Position numbers and translations under genes: made by a program. A model generated the notes under the pieces. The model saw nothing but the letters and a program-made list of their open reading frames with translations. It did not search any database and had not been told where the DNA came from. From assembly GCA_903908015.1 (NCBI GenBank), contig CAIVQI010000111.1, positions 1-7,005 of the forward strand: 7,005 bases of DNA, in the 5' to 3' direction. Of the stretch, positions 1-6,240 are shown piece after piece; positions within the stretch are counted from its first letter, which is position 1, and each line of letters opens with the position of its first letter. The DNA comes from an uncultured Bacteroidota bacterium. Lineage in GTDB: Bacteria; Bacteroidota; Bacteroidia; UBA7662.

Positions 1-98
1 CCGTACTGCACCGGAATGCCATCGCGTTCGGAAAAGCGGGCGAACAAGCGGGGCGACCACGAGTGCGCCACCGGGTAGCCGATCAGCCCCAACCGCAT
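1..98 (-). CDS. aroE: Shikimate dehydrogenase AroE, N-terminal fragment (cut by window edge)
   Basis: Partial gene: 32 codons are visible before the left edge. Shikimate dehydrogenase reduces 3-dehydroshikimate to shikimate with NADPH in the cytoplasmic chorismate (aromatic amino acid) pathway. The visible start MRLGLIGYPVAHSWSPRLF carries the family's N-terminal substrate-binding signature: a G-L-I-G-x-P-V strand followed by H-S-x-S-P, whose serines bind the shikimate carboxylate in known enzymes. The ATG (98-96) overlaps the TGA of the upstream DUF368 gene by one base (TGATG), which favours this start and suggests translational coupling. No Shine-Dalgarno sequence is visible. The NADP-binding half lies outside the window, so intactness cannot be judged. 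The closely related quinate/shikimate dehydrogenases are a less likely alternative. Confidence 0.86.
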   Translation of the reverse strand, partial: MRLGLIGYPVAHSWSPRLFARFSERDGIPVQY

Positions 99-1039
99 CA
101 GGCCGATTTTCGGCTGCCCATGCGCTCAAGGAGCAGCACAAGCGCAGCGCCCATCAGCGCCACCAGAAGCGCCATCCCCCATTCAGCAGGATAACCGGTG
201 ACCGATTCATACGTGCTGGGGAATAGGTTGCGTTCCGTTAGCGGATGCAACTTGCCCTTCGAATCCAGATAGGTTTGAATCGGCACCTTCCACGGCCAGA
301 CTTTGTTGAGCGACCCCAGCATAAAACCCGCCAAGACCGCGATGGTGAGGTTGCGGTAGCGCTGAAGCAGCCAATGCAACAAATGAGAAAAGGAAGTAAT
401 ACCCGCCACCATCCCCACGCTGAAGAGCAGAATGACATCGAACCGCAGTCCGTGAAGCGCTTCCAGGATAAAGCGGTATTTGCCCATGAGCAACAAGATA
501 AAGCTCCCGCTGATGCCCGGCAGGATCATCGCGCAAATGGCTATGGCGCCACTCATCATGATAAACCACCAAGTTTCCGGGCTTTGGGAGGGGCTCACCG
601 TGGTGATCCAAAATGCCCCGACGGTTCCAGCGGCAAACAAGCCGAGCACTCCAGGTCCAAAACGATCGATTTGTTTGGCGACCGACCAGATCGAGGCCAA
701 CACCAAGCCGAAGAAAAATGACCACAACAATATGGGCTGGTGCTCCATGAGGTACAAAACCAGTTTGGATAGGCTCAGCAGGCTCAGGGCAATGCCCGAC
801 CCCAAAACCAATAGGAAGGGGATATTCATGTGCGCCGATAACTCAGCGAAACGGCCCTTCAGTAGCAGTTGAAGCGCCTTTACATTGGCAGAACGGATGC
901 TGTTCAATAACTCATCGTAAATGCCTGTGATGAAGGCAATGGTGCCCCCGGATACACCTGGCACCACATCGGCAGCTCCCATCGCCACACCTTTCAAAAA
1001 CAGGACCAATCGACCCATCAGCGGAGGCGGGGTACTCAT
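98..1039 (-). CDS. popT: DUF368 / PopT-type undecaprenyl-phosphate translocase, polytopic membrane protein
   Basis: Complete 313-residue membrane protein of the DUF368 family. Members have been shown in other bacteria (PopT) to return the lipid carrier undecaprenyl phosphate across the cytoplasmic membrane, supporting peptidoglycan and surface polysaccharide synthesis. The N-terminal hallmark GAADVVPGVSGGT is at residues 21-33, and a second related motif, LPGISGS, is at 173-179. The two P-G-x-S-G loops fit the internally duplicated, inverted architecture of the family. Hydrophobic segments lie near 74-96, 102-121, 129-146, 158-186, 201-218, 231-244 and 288-304. The length is usual for the family. 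The ATG (1039-1037) overlaps the stop of the phosphosulfolactate synthase gene in an ATGA arrangement, and its own TGA overlaps the aroE start, so it is a middle gene of an operon. The family call is secure; the transport role is inferred from characterised homologues. Confidence 0.92.
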   Translation of the reverse strand: MSTPPPLMGRLVLFLKGVAMGAADVVPGVSGGTIAFITGIYDELLNSIRSANVKALQLLLKGRFAELSAHMNIPFLLVLGSGIALSLLSLSKLVLYLMEHQPILLWSFFFGLVLASIWSVAKQIDRFGPGVLGLFAAGTVGAFWITTVSPSQSPETWWFIMMSGAIAICAMILPGISGSFILLLMGKYRFILEALHGLRFDVILLFSVGMVAGITSFSHLLHWLLQRYRNLTIAVLAGFMLGSLNKVWPWKVPIQTYLDSKGKLHPLTERNLFPSTYESVTGYPAEWGMALLVALMGAALVLLLERMGSRKSA

Positions 1040-1797
1040 TTGGGCAGAAAATGATGGAAGGTATCGCTTCGAAGGCCCAAACGAAGTGTTTCGAGTGGAA
1101 TCACATCATTCGAGGCGATGTTACCCAAATTCACATCACAGCCAATGAGTTTGATGAACCAAGTCTGTTGTGCCTTGTGCGGCGCCTCCCACAGAATTTT
1201 CTCAGCCGGAATCTGGGTGAGAATTTCATCCACCAAACCCGAACGAACTTCCCCTGTAGAACGAAAAATACCGACATTGCCGGCCTCTCGGGCCTCGGCA
1301 ATCACCCGTTCCGATCCAGCCTCCAACTCGGCCTTCATCATCGCAATCCACTTGTAGGGTGCAATAATTTTTTCGGCATCTTTGGAGCCGACCTCCGACA
1401 ATACCCTGAAATCTTGCGCAAAAGAGCGGATGTGTGCGCATTTATCATCATGAGCCATCTCAAGTGAACCATCAGAAATCTCAACATATTCCATATTGAA
1501 ACGCTGAAGGATGCGCCTGTAGTCATCGATCTGGTTGCGGATCAAAAACAGCTCAAACAAGGTGCCCCCAAAATAGCAGGGGATGCCTGCTGAGCGGTAG
1601 AGGTCTAGTTTTTCTTGGAGATTCGGGGAAACATACGAGGTGGCCCACCCCAATTTCACAAAATCGATGTAATCGGCTGAAGTGCTCAGCAAATCCTCTG
1701 CTTCGCGTGTGCTCAGGCCTTTGTCCATCACCATGGTAAGGCCCGAAACACGGGGTTTTTCTGGTCGCGGAGGAATGTGGGATAAGGGATAATGCAT
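1036..1797 (-). CDS. comA: Phosphosulfolactate synthase (ComA family)
   Basis: Complete 253-residue cytoplasmic enzyme of the ComA family, which adds sulfite to phosphoenolpyruvate to give (2R)-phospho-3-sulfolactate. That is the first step of coenzyme M synthesis in methanogens; related proteins occur in Bacillus and as plant Hsa32. Visible family blocks, in order, are KPRVSGLTMVMDKG (14-27), DFVKLGWATS (45-54), FGGTLFE (76-82), YVEISDG (104-110), LSEVGSK (133-139), EAREAGNVGIFR (168-179), WEAPHKAQQTWFI (203-215) and NLGNIASNDVIPLETLRLGL (223-242). These supply the expected Asp/Lys/Glu/Asn residues of a TIM-barrel, metal-dependent active site. The gene begins three bases after the TPR gene and overlaps the DUF368 gene by four. 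No later coenzyme M genes (comB, comC, sulfopyruvate decarboxylase) are present, so the end product is unknown; a route toward sulfolactate or sulfonolipid precursors is speculation. This comA is unrelated to the competence gene of the same name. Confidence 0.93.
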   Translation of the reverse strand: MHYPLSHIPPRPEKPRVSGLTMVMDKGLSTREAEDLLSTSADYIDFVKLGWATSYVSPNLQEKLDLYRSAGIPCYFGGTLFELFLIRNQIDDYRRILQRFNMEYVEISDGSLEMAHDDKCAHIRSFAQDFRVLSEVGSKDAEKIIAPYKWIAMMKAELEAGSERVIAEAREAGNVGIFRSTGEVRSGLVDEILTQIPAEKILWEAPHKAQQTWFIKLIGCDVNLGNIASNDVIPLETLRLGLRSDTFHHFLPK

Positions 1798-1800
1798 GGG

Positions 1801-3228
1801 TTATCGATACTTATTAATCAATGTAACAAAACTCTTCAGCCGACGGGCGCCGGGCGCGGCGTCTAAAAAAGCGTCAAATCCGCCCGGTTCCAAATCCAAA
1901 GCAGTTTGCAAGGTTTGCAGGGCATCCGTTCGCAACCCATTGTTGAGGTAGCAGGCCGCTTGCAAGTAGAAAAAGAGGCTATTATCTGCATTCAATTCCT
2001 CCCCTTCGGCCAAAACGACCTGCGCATTCAAGGAATCGCCGATGTTGAAGTACAATTCGGCCAGCAACAACCGACCGCCAAGAGAGGCTGGATTCAAAGC
2101 CAAAACCTTCTCGAGGGCCGATTCAGCCGTCTTCAGCTCACGCAATTCCATGCAGACCTCAGCGAGACTAAACCAATAATTTTCTTCGGTGGGGTCCAAT
2201 TCTGCAGCCTTCCGGAAGTGTTCTGCCGCACGCGCAAATTGGCGGCTGTTGCGTTCGCAGTTGCCCAGACCATACCATGCATCGGCATAGGTGGGTTCAG
2301 CCGCTAATGTTTCGCCGAAAAATTTTCTGGCCTCGGTGAATTCGCCTTTTTTCTCATGACAAATGCCCACGCCGCACAGCAGAATTGGGTCTGAGGGGTT
2401 TAGTTGAAGTCCCTCGCGCATCGACTCATAAGCCTTGTCCACATCCTTGAGGTTGAGGTAGGTGAGTCCCTGATGGTAATGGGCCAAGGAAATGCTGGAG
2501 TCTATCGTTATGGCGTAGTCGAAGGCCTTTAATGCCATCTCAAAAAGCCCAGTATCGTTGTAGAAGGTGCCCAGGAATTGCCAGGCATGCGCGTTGTAGG
2601 GTTCCTCATCGATGATTTGCTGGTAGCGGCTGATGGCCCCATCGATATCGCCCATTTCTTGGTACGCCATGGCCATATCGAGCATCGCCCGTTCCCGCAG
2701 CTCATCATCCTCTGCTGGCTCCATCAGTACCTGATTGGCCATTTTTAATGCTTCTGCATATTGGCCCAGTGTATTGTAGACCCCAGCCAGGATACCCATC
2801 GTGAGCGCATCAGTATTGCCCGACAGCGCTAAGGTCGTTTTTAAGTATCCTTCCGCTTTCACCCATTCTCCTCTAAGCAATTGTATGCGTCCGTGCACCC
2901 GGTAGAATTCTATATCCTGTTCACCATTGTCGCGCAACTGTCCGATCAGCGCCTCTGCCTCGTCCACCAATTCCCGATCAAGCAAAAGATTAGCCTGACG
3001 AATCAGGAAAAAGTTGGATTCGGGGTATAGATTGCGGCCCATTTCAACCATCACTTGTTCCTGATCCAGGTCCTGTATTTCAAGAAAATAATCACACAAA
3101 CAACTCAGTTCATCCTCCATAAAAAAGGGGGTGACGCCCTTGGCGACCGACGAATGGTAGCGTTCGAGCAATTCTGTTATGTATTCATCGGATGACTGGG
3201 CATCGTCATCTTCATCGTCATCGAACAT
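1801..3228 (-). CDS. Tetratricopeptide-repeat (TPR) protein with acidic N-terminus
   Basis: Complete 475-residue, probably cytoplasmic scaffold protein; no signal peptide, membrane segment or enzyme domain is visible. The first 15 residues are strongly acidic (FDDDEDDD). After a poorly defined helical region (about 16-106), degenerate TPRs start near 107, and from 212 to 449 seven consecutive units follow an exact 34-residue period (starts 212, 246, 280, 314, 348, 382, 416). They show the usual W/Y-x-x-L-G, A/G and terminal P pattern, as in NAHAWQFLGTFY, YADAWYGLGNCE and EENYWFSLAEVC. A short tail (450-475) ends in basic residues. TPR arrays mediate protein-protein contacts; the partner cannot be read from sequence. 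The next gene, comA, begins only three bases downstream, so the two are almost certainly co-transcribed. A function in the same process as ComA or PopT is possible but not shown. Confidence 0.9.
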   Translation of the reverse strand: MFDDDEDDDAQSSDEYITELLERYHSSVAKGVTPFFMEDELSCLCDYFLEIQDLDQEQVMVEMGRNLYPESNFFLIRQANLLLDRELVDEAEALIGQLRDNGEQDIEFYRVHGRIQLLRGEWVKAEGYLKTTLALSGNTDALTMGILAGVYNTLGQYAEALKMANQVLMEPAEDDELRERAMLDMAMAYQEMGDIDGAISRYQQIIDEEPYNAHAWQFLGTFYNDTGLFEMALKAFDYAITIDSSISLAHYHQGLTYLNLKDVDKAYESMREGLQLNPSDPILLCGVGICHEKKGEFTEARKFFGETLAAEPTYADAWYGLGNCERNSRQFARAAEHFRKAAELDPTEENYWFSLAEVCMELRELKTAESALEKVLALNPASLGGRLLLAELYFNIGDSLNAQVVLAEGEELNADNSLFFYLQAACYLNNGLRTDALQTLQTALDLEPGGFDAFLDAAPGARRLKSFVTLINKYR

Positions 3229-3264
3229 GGGCGAAACTACTTGGGGTGGGGAGGTAATCAGGTT

Positions 3265-3295
3265 TAAAAATAGGGGATGCGGATTACTTCACCAA
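3265..3295 (-). promoter_or_regulatory. Candidate Bacteroidota-type promoter upstream of the TPR-comA-popT-aroE genes
   Basis: The 83-base gap between gatA and the TPR gene (3229-3311) reads, on the minus strand, TTG (3295-3293), 20 bases, then TATTTTTA (3272-3265). This resembles the Bacteroidota housekeeping promoter (TTTG or TTG, about 20 bases, TAnnTTTG) with one mismatch in the -7 box. It would put the start site about 30 bases before the TPR start codon. A-T-rich boxes can arise by chance, so this is only a candidate. No convincing terminator hairpin was seen in the gap, so readthrough from gatA is also possible. Confidence 0.35.
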
Positions 3296-3311
3296 CGGAT
3301 GATTGCAAAAG

Positions 3312-4766
3312 TTATGCGCCCAGCGGCGTGGATACCACCTGAATGGGCTTGAGTTGAGACGCCGCCGACAACAGCCTGCCTTCTTCCCACGGCCTCCCCA
3401 TCAACTGAATGCCTAAGGGTAACTGCTCACTGTTTATTGCAAAAGGGATGGAAACCGCGGGAAACCCATTCAAATTCGCCAAAACGGTGAACATATCCTC
3501 CTTATACATTTGGATGGGGTCATCGGATTTTTCACCAAATCGAAAAGCCGCGCCCGTTGTGGTGGGCAGCAGCAGGGCGTCGGCATCTTGAAGTAACTCA
3601 TGTGATTTGTCGCGCAGCAGACGCCGCACCTTTTGGCCTTTGCTATAATAAGCGTCGTAATAGGCTTCGCTCAGCACAAAAGTGCCCAGCATTATTCTTC
3701 GACGAACTTCCTTCCCGAATCCTTGTGTGCGCGATTTTTTGTAGGTTTCTTCCAAAGTCGTCGCCTCCGGATTCCGGTAACCGAAATGTACGCCGCTGTA
3801 GCGCGATAAATTGGAACTGGCCTCGGCAGTGGCCAAGATGTAGTAGGTGGGGATGCTGTATTTGAGTTCGGGCAGGCTCCTGGTGATGATTTGATGACCT
3901 TCCCCTTTTAACCGTACCAATAGTTTTTGGTAGGCCTCAAACATCTCCGGATCCAGTCCGCCCGAATCCTCCAAATCCTCCAATACCACCAGTTTAAGTG
4001 GGGCGTTGGCCCCTGACTGCACAGACATCCCGCATTCAGATGGGGGGCGCCGGCTGCAGGTGCCGTCGTATTCATCGACTCCTGCCATGATTTCTGTGAG
4101 CAGGGCTGCATCTTCCAGACTGTGGGTGATGGGGCCAATTTGGTCGAACGACGAGCCAAAGGCGATTAAACCATGCCTCGAAATCCGACCATAGGTGGGT
4201 TTGAGTCCGACCACCCCACAATAAGCGGCTGGTTGCCGTATTGAGCCACCAGTGTCACTGCCGAGGGCGGCGTGACAAAATCCAGCGGCTACAGCGGCGG
4301 CCGATCCCCCTGAGGAGCCCCCCGGAACGCGCTGTGGATCCAGCGGATTCAAAACCGGCCCAAAAGCGGAGTTTTCGTTCGACGAACCCATAGCAAATTC
4401 ATCGCAATTCACCCGACCAATGAATATGGCTCCGGCATCAAACAGTCGCTGTGTTGCTGTGGCAGAAAAAAGCGATTCAAATCCTTCCAATATCTTCGAA
4501 GAAGCACTAAAGCGATGCCCTTTGTAGGCGATGTTGTCCTTTAGTGCCACCACCATCCCACTCAAGGGATACCACTGGCCTGCTGCATGCGCTGCATCCA
4601 ACCAAGCCGCCCGTTCCAATGCTTCGTCGGCATATACCTCCAAAAATGCATTGATTTCCGGACGCTCGTGAATTCGTTTGAGAAACGCCCGTACCACATC
4701 CACGCAGCACAGCTCACCCGCCCTCAACGCGCGCTGAAGGCCCGACAATTGTTGATAGGTGTTCAA
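3312..4766 (-). CDS. gatA: Asp-tRNA(Asn)/Glu-tRNA(Gln) amidotransferase subunit A, TTG start
   Basis: Complete 484-residue amidase-signature enzyme. GatA releases ammonia from glutamine or asparagine; with GatB and GatC the complex converts misacylated Glu-tRNA(Gln) and/or Asp-tRNA(Asn) to the correct amide. The Ser-cis-Ser-Lys triad can be placed: Lys76 in VALKDNI, Ser151 in VPGGSSGGSAAA, and the nucleophile Ser175 in GSDTGGSIRQPAAYCGVVG, with the 75- and 24-residue spacings of the Staphylococcus aureus enzyme (K79, S154, S178). GRISRHGLIAFGSSFDQIGP (193-212) is also typical of GatA rather than other amidases. The start codon is TTG (4766-4764), overlapping the tatA TGA as TTGA; the next in-frame Met is residue 71, just before the catalytic Lys, so it cannot be the start. 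gatB and gatC are not nearby, as is common when gat genes are dispersed. Confidence 0.96.
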   Translation of the reverse strand: MNTYQQLSGLQRALRAGELCCVDVVRAFLKRIHERPEINAFLEVYADEALERAAWLDAAHAAGQWYPLSGMVVALKDNIAYKGHRFSASSKILEGFESLFSATATQRLFDAGAIFIGRVNCDEFAMGSSNENSAFGPVLNPLDPQRVPGGSSGGSAAAVAAGFCHAALGSDTGGSIRQPAAYCGVVGLKPTYGRISRHGLIAFGSSFDQIGPITHSLEDAALLTEIMAGVDEYDGTCSRRPPSECGMSVQSGANAPLKLVVLEDLEDSGGLDPEMFEAYQKLLVRLKGEGHQIITRSLPELKYSIPTYYILATAEASSNLSRYSGVHFGYRNPEATTLEETYKKSRTQGFGKEVRRRIMLGTFVLSEAYYDAYYSKGQKVRRLLRDKSHELLQDADALLLPTTTGAAFRFGEKSDDPIQMYKEDMFTVLANLNGFPAVSIPFAINSEQLPLGIQLMGRPWEEGRLLSAASQLKPIQVVSTPLGA

Positions 4767-4984
4767 GGATGGCGCTCTTTGGGTTCCTCGACCCGGGTAT
4801 TAATGCCTTCTTCAATCTCACGGCGCACACCCGATGAGGCATCTTTAAACTCCCTGATGCCTTTTCCCAGTCCCCTCGCTAGTTCAGGGATTCGTTTGGC
4901 ACCGAAAAATATGAGGATCACTGACAGGATCAGAATGAGCTCTGTGCCGCCAATATTTCCGAGCAGTAAAAACATGGGGTTCAT
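4763..4984 (-). CDS. tatA: Sec-independent translocase subunit TatA/TatE family
   Basis: Complete 73-residue single-span membrane protein. TatA oligomers form the passage for folded proteins with twin-arginine signal peptides, together with TatC. Order of elements: short periplasmic N-terminus with GNIGGTELILIL, a transmembrane helix at about 15-27 with a polar residue (Glu15) at its start, the FGAKRIPELARGLGKGIREF hinge and amphipathic helix (27-46), and a charged cytoplasmic tail (50-73). The FG-x-K-x-[IL]-P-E-L block is diagnostic for TatA/TatB. Length and tail favour TatA over TatB. ATG codons encode Met1 and Met4; Met1 is chosen because both lie before the conserved part and a promoter-like sequence lies just upstream. 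The TGA overlaps the gatA TTG start. No tatC is in the window. Confidence 0.95.
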   Translation of the reverse strand: MNPMFLLLGNIGGTELILILSVILIFFGAKRIPELARGLGKGIREFKDASSGVRREIEEGINTRVEEPKERHP

Positions 4985-5004
4985 AGTCGAATCGGATTAT
5001 CTGA

Positions 5005-5037
5005 CAAAAATACGATATTTATGGGCCTTTCATGAAA
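5005..5037 (-). promoter_or_regulatory. Candidate Bacteroidota-type promoter for tatA-gatA
   Basis: In the 68-base region between the divergent tatA and hydroxylase genes, the minus strand carries TATTTTTG (5012-5005), a perfect TAnnTTTG -7 box, preceded after 21 bases by TTTC (5037-5034), one mismatch from the TTTG -33 box. Transcription would begin near 4998-5000, giving a leader of only about 15 bases before the tatA ATG. The match to the known Bacteroidota sigma factor consensus and its position support it. Confidence 0.55.
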
Positions 5038-5052
5038 TAATCTGTACAGCGC

Positions 5053-6228
5053 ATGAGTCTGAACCCTATTGTGCTTTCAATTCCCGTTTTTTTTATCCTG
5101 ATCGGAATTGAAGTGGTCTGGGATCGCTTCCGCCAAGGGGGCGTTTACCGCCTCGCCGATGCCCTCACCAACATCAGCTGCGGGATCACGGAGCAGGTTT
5201 CAGGTGTTTTCTTCAAAGTGCTGAGTGTGGCGCTTTATTATGGGGTCTATGAGCATGTTCGCCTCACTACGCTGCCCATTAATGGGTGGTCGCTCTTGGG
5301 GCTTTTTCTGCTGGTCGACTTCTGCTACTATTGGGCGCACCGATGGAGTCATGAGGTGAATCTGTTCTGGGCTGGTCATGTGGTGCACCACCAGAGCGAG
5401 TACTACAATCTTTCTGTGGCCCTGAGGCAGGGGGCTTTTCAAAAAGTATTCACCGCTGCTGTCTATGCGCCGCTCGCCCTTTTGGGTTTTCATCCTTATT
5501 GGTTTCTGCTGTTGATGGCCTACAATACCCTTTATCAATTCTGGATTCATACGCAGTACATCGACAAAATGGGTTGGCTCGAGTATGTGATCAATACGCC
5601 ATCGCACCACAGGGTGCACCACGGGCGCAACCCAGAGTACATCGACAAGAACCACGCTGGGTCGTTAATCATATGGGACAAGCTCTTCGGGACTTTTGAA
5701 CCTGAACGGGCGCCGGTGGTGTATGGCATCACAGCGCCTGTGAACTCCTGGAACCCGGTCTATGCTCAAGTGGCCCACCTGAACACAATATCCCAGGACC
5801 TTAAGGCTGCCCGGGGATGGCGTGAGGTTTTTCGCGTGTTGTTTGGTCGCCCCGGCTGGCATCCTGATGGACAACCTGCCAGGCACCCCGGGGAGCATCC
5901 TGATGGGCACTCCGGGGAGCATCCTGATGGGCAACCCCCCGGAGTTTCTTCGAAATCGCGCGCACAGGTCGAACAAGTGGTGGTGGGCATCGGGGTCAAT
6001 ATCTATGTGCTGATTCAATATCTTGTTTTACTGGGCGCCGCCACCTATTTTCTTTTCAGGTTTGAACAGTCAAGCCTCATTGAACGTGTAGGACTTGCCG
6101 TTTGGATTTTCGCCACGGCAGCCACCCTGGGCATGCTGCTTGAACAGCATAAATCATCCAGGCTCTGTGAAAGTGTGCGGGTTATTTTGACGATCTGTAC
6201 CCTCTTTTTTTGGATGAATACGCATTAA
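5053..6228 (+). CDS. Membrane di-iron hydroxylase of the sterol desaturase/fatty acid hydroxylase superfamily, alkylglycerol monooxygenase (AGMO/TMEM195)-like
   Basis: Complete 391-residue polytopic membrane protein. The superfamily uses a histidine-ligated di-iron centre and O2 to hydroxylate lipids; animal AGMO, a tetrahydrobiopterin-dependent member, cleaves the O-alkyl ether bond of alkylglycerols. All eight histidines are present: HRWSH (His96, His100), HVVHH (His109, His112, His113) and HRVHH (His186, His189, His190). The blocks HEVNLFWAGHVVHHQSEYYN (100-119), YQFWIHT (161-167), NTPSHHRVHHGRNPEYIDKN (181-200) and LIIWDKLFGTFEPE (205-218) match my recollection of animal AGMO more closely than sterol desaturases. 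Hydrophobic segments lie near 5-20, 51-67, 79-96, 130-160, 309-337 and 343-387. Residues 270-297 are a low-complexity repeat right after the RPGW linker motif. The ATG at 5053 is the first start with correct N-terminal membrane topology; no Shine-Dalgarno sequence is seen. It is followed 12 bases later by a YhhN/TMEM86 gene. The superfamily is certain; the substrate is inferred. Confidence 0.9.
   Translation: MSLNPIVLSIPVFFILIGIEVVWDRFRQGGVYRLADALTNISCGITEQVSGVFFKVLSVALYYGVYEHVRLTTLPINGWSLLGLFLLVDFCYYWAHRWSHEVNLFWAGHVVHHQSEYYNLSVALRQGAFQKVFTAAVYAPLALLGFHPYWFLLLMAYNTLYQFWIHTQYIDKMGWLEYVINTPSHHRVHHGRNPEYIDKNHAGSLIIWDKLFGTFEPERAPVVYGITAPVNSWNPVYAQVAHLNTISQDLKAARGWREVFRVLFGRPGWHPDGQPARHPGEHPDGHSGEHPDGQPPGVSSKSRAQVEQVVVGIGVNIYVLIQYLVLLGAATYFLFRFEQSSLIERVGLAVWIFATAATLGMLLEQHKSSRLCESVRVILTICTLFFWMNTH
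5860..5943. repeat. In-frame minisatellite: seven 12-base units inside the AGMO-like gene
   Basis: Seven contiguous 12-base units (starts 5860, 5872, 5884, 5896, 5908, 5920, 5932), all in the coding frame, encode residues 270-297 as four-residue units: HPDG three times, HPGE and HSGE once each, QPAR and QPPG once each. Units 4 and 6 are identical (CATCCTGATGGG). The 24-base pair of units at 5884-5907 and its copy at 5908-5931 differ at one base only (5887 C versus 5911 T), a sign of recent duplication. The array sits in a hydrophilic linker between the catalytic domain and the C-terminal membrane segments, so unit gain or loss would not shift the frame. Confidence 0.93.
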
Positions 6229-6240
6229 AACACAAAAAAA

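Noticed and set aside
245..721. Open frame on the plus strand opposite the DUF368 gene (also 480-872).
   Set aside because: Fully antisense to a well-recognised membrane protein gene; composition is Arg/Gln/His-rich with no family motif, typical of a shadow frame.
1906..2307. 133-codon plus-strand frame opposite the TPR gene.
   Set aside because: Antisense to the exact 34-residue TPR array; its apparent repetitiveness comes from the TPR coding strand.
3229..3311. Terminator after gatA.
   Set aside because: No stable inverted repeat followed by a T tract could be found by eye in the gap.
5032..5040. ATG AAA TAA mini-frame upstream of the hydroxylase, possibly a regulatory leader.
   Set aside because: A two-codon frame is expected by chance in A-T-rich intergenic DNA and has no supporting signal.
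4587..5111. 174-codon plus-strand frame crossing gatA, tatA and into the hydroxylase start.
   Set aside because: It would overlap three recognised genes and has no recognisable domain.
5860..5943. Possible CRISPR or phage-type direct repeat array.
   Set aside because: Units are 12 bases, contiguous without spacers, and lie in frame inside a coding sequence.
5665..6018. Minus-strand frames with repeated RMLPGVP-type or Cys/Pro/Gly-rich segments opposite the hydroxylase (also 5766-5999).
   Set aside because: Their repeats are the reverse complement of the 12-base minisatellite, whose natural frame is the plus-strand enzyme with intact motifs on both sides.
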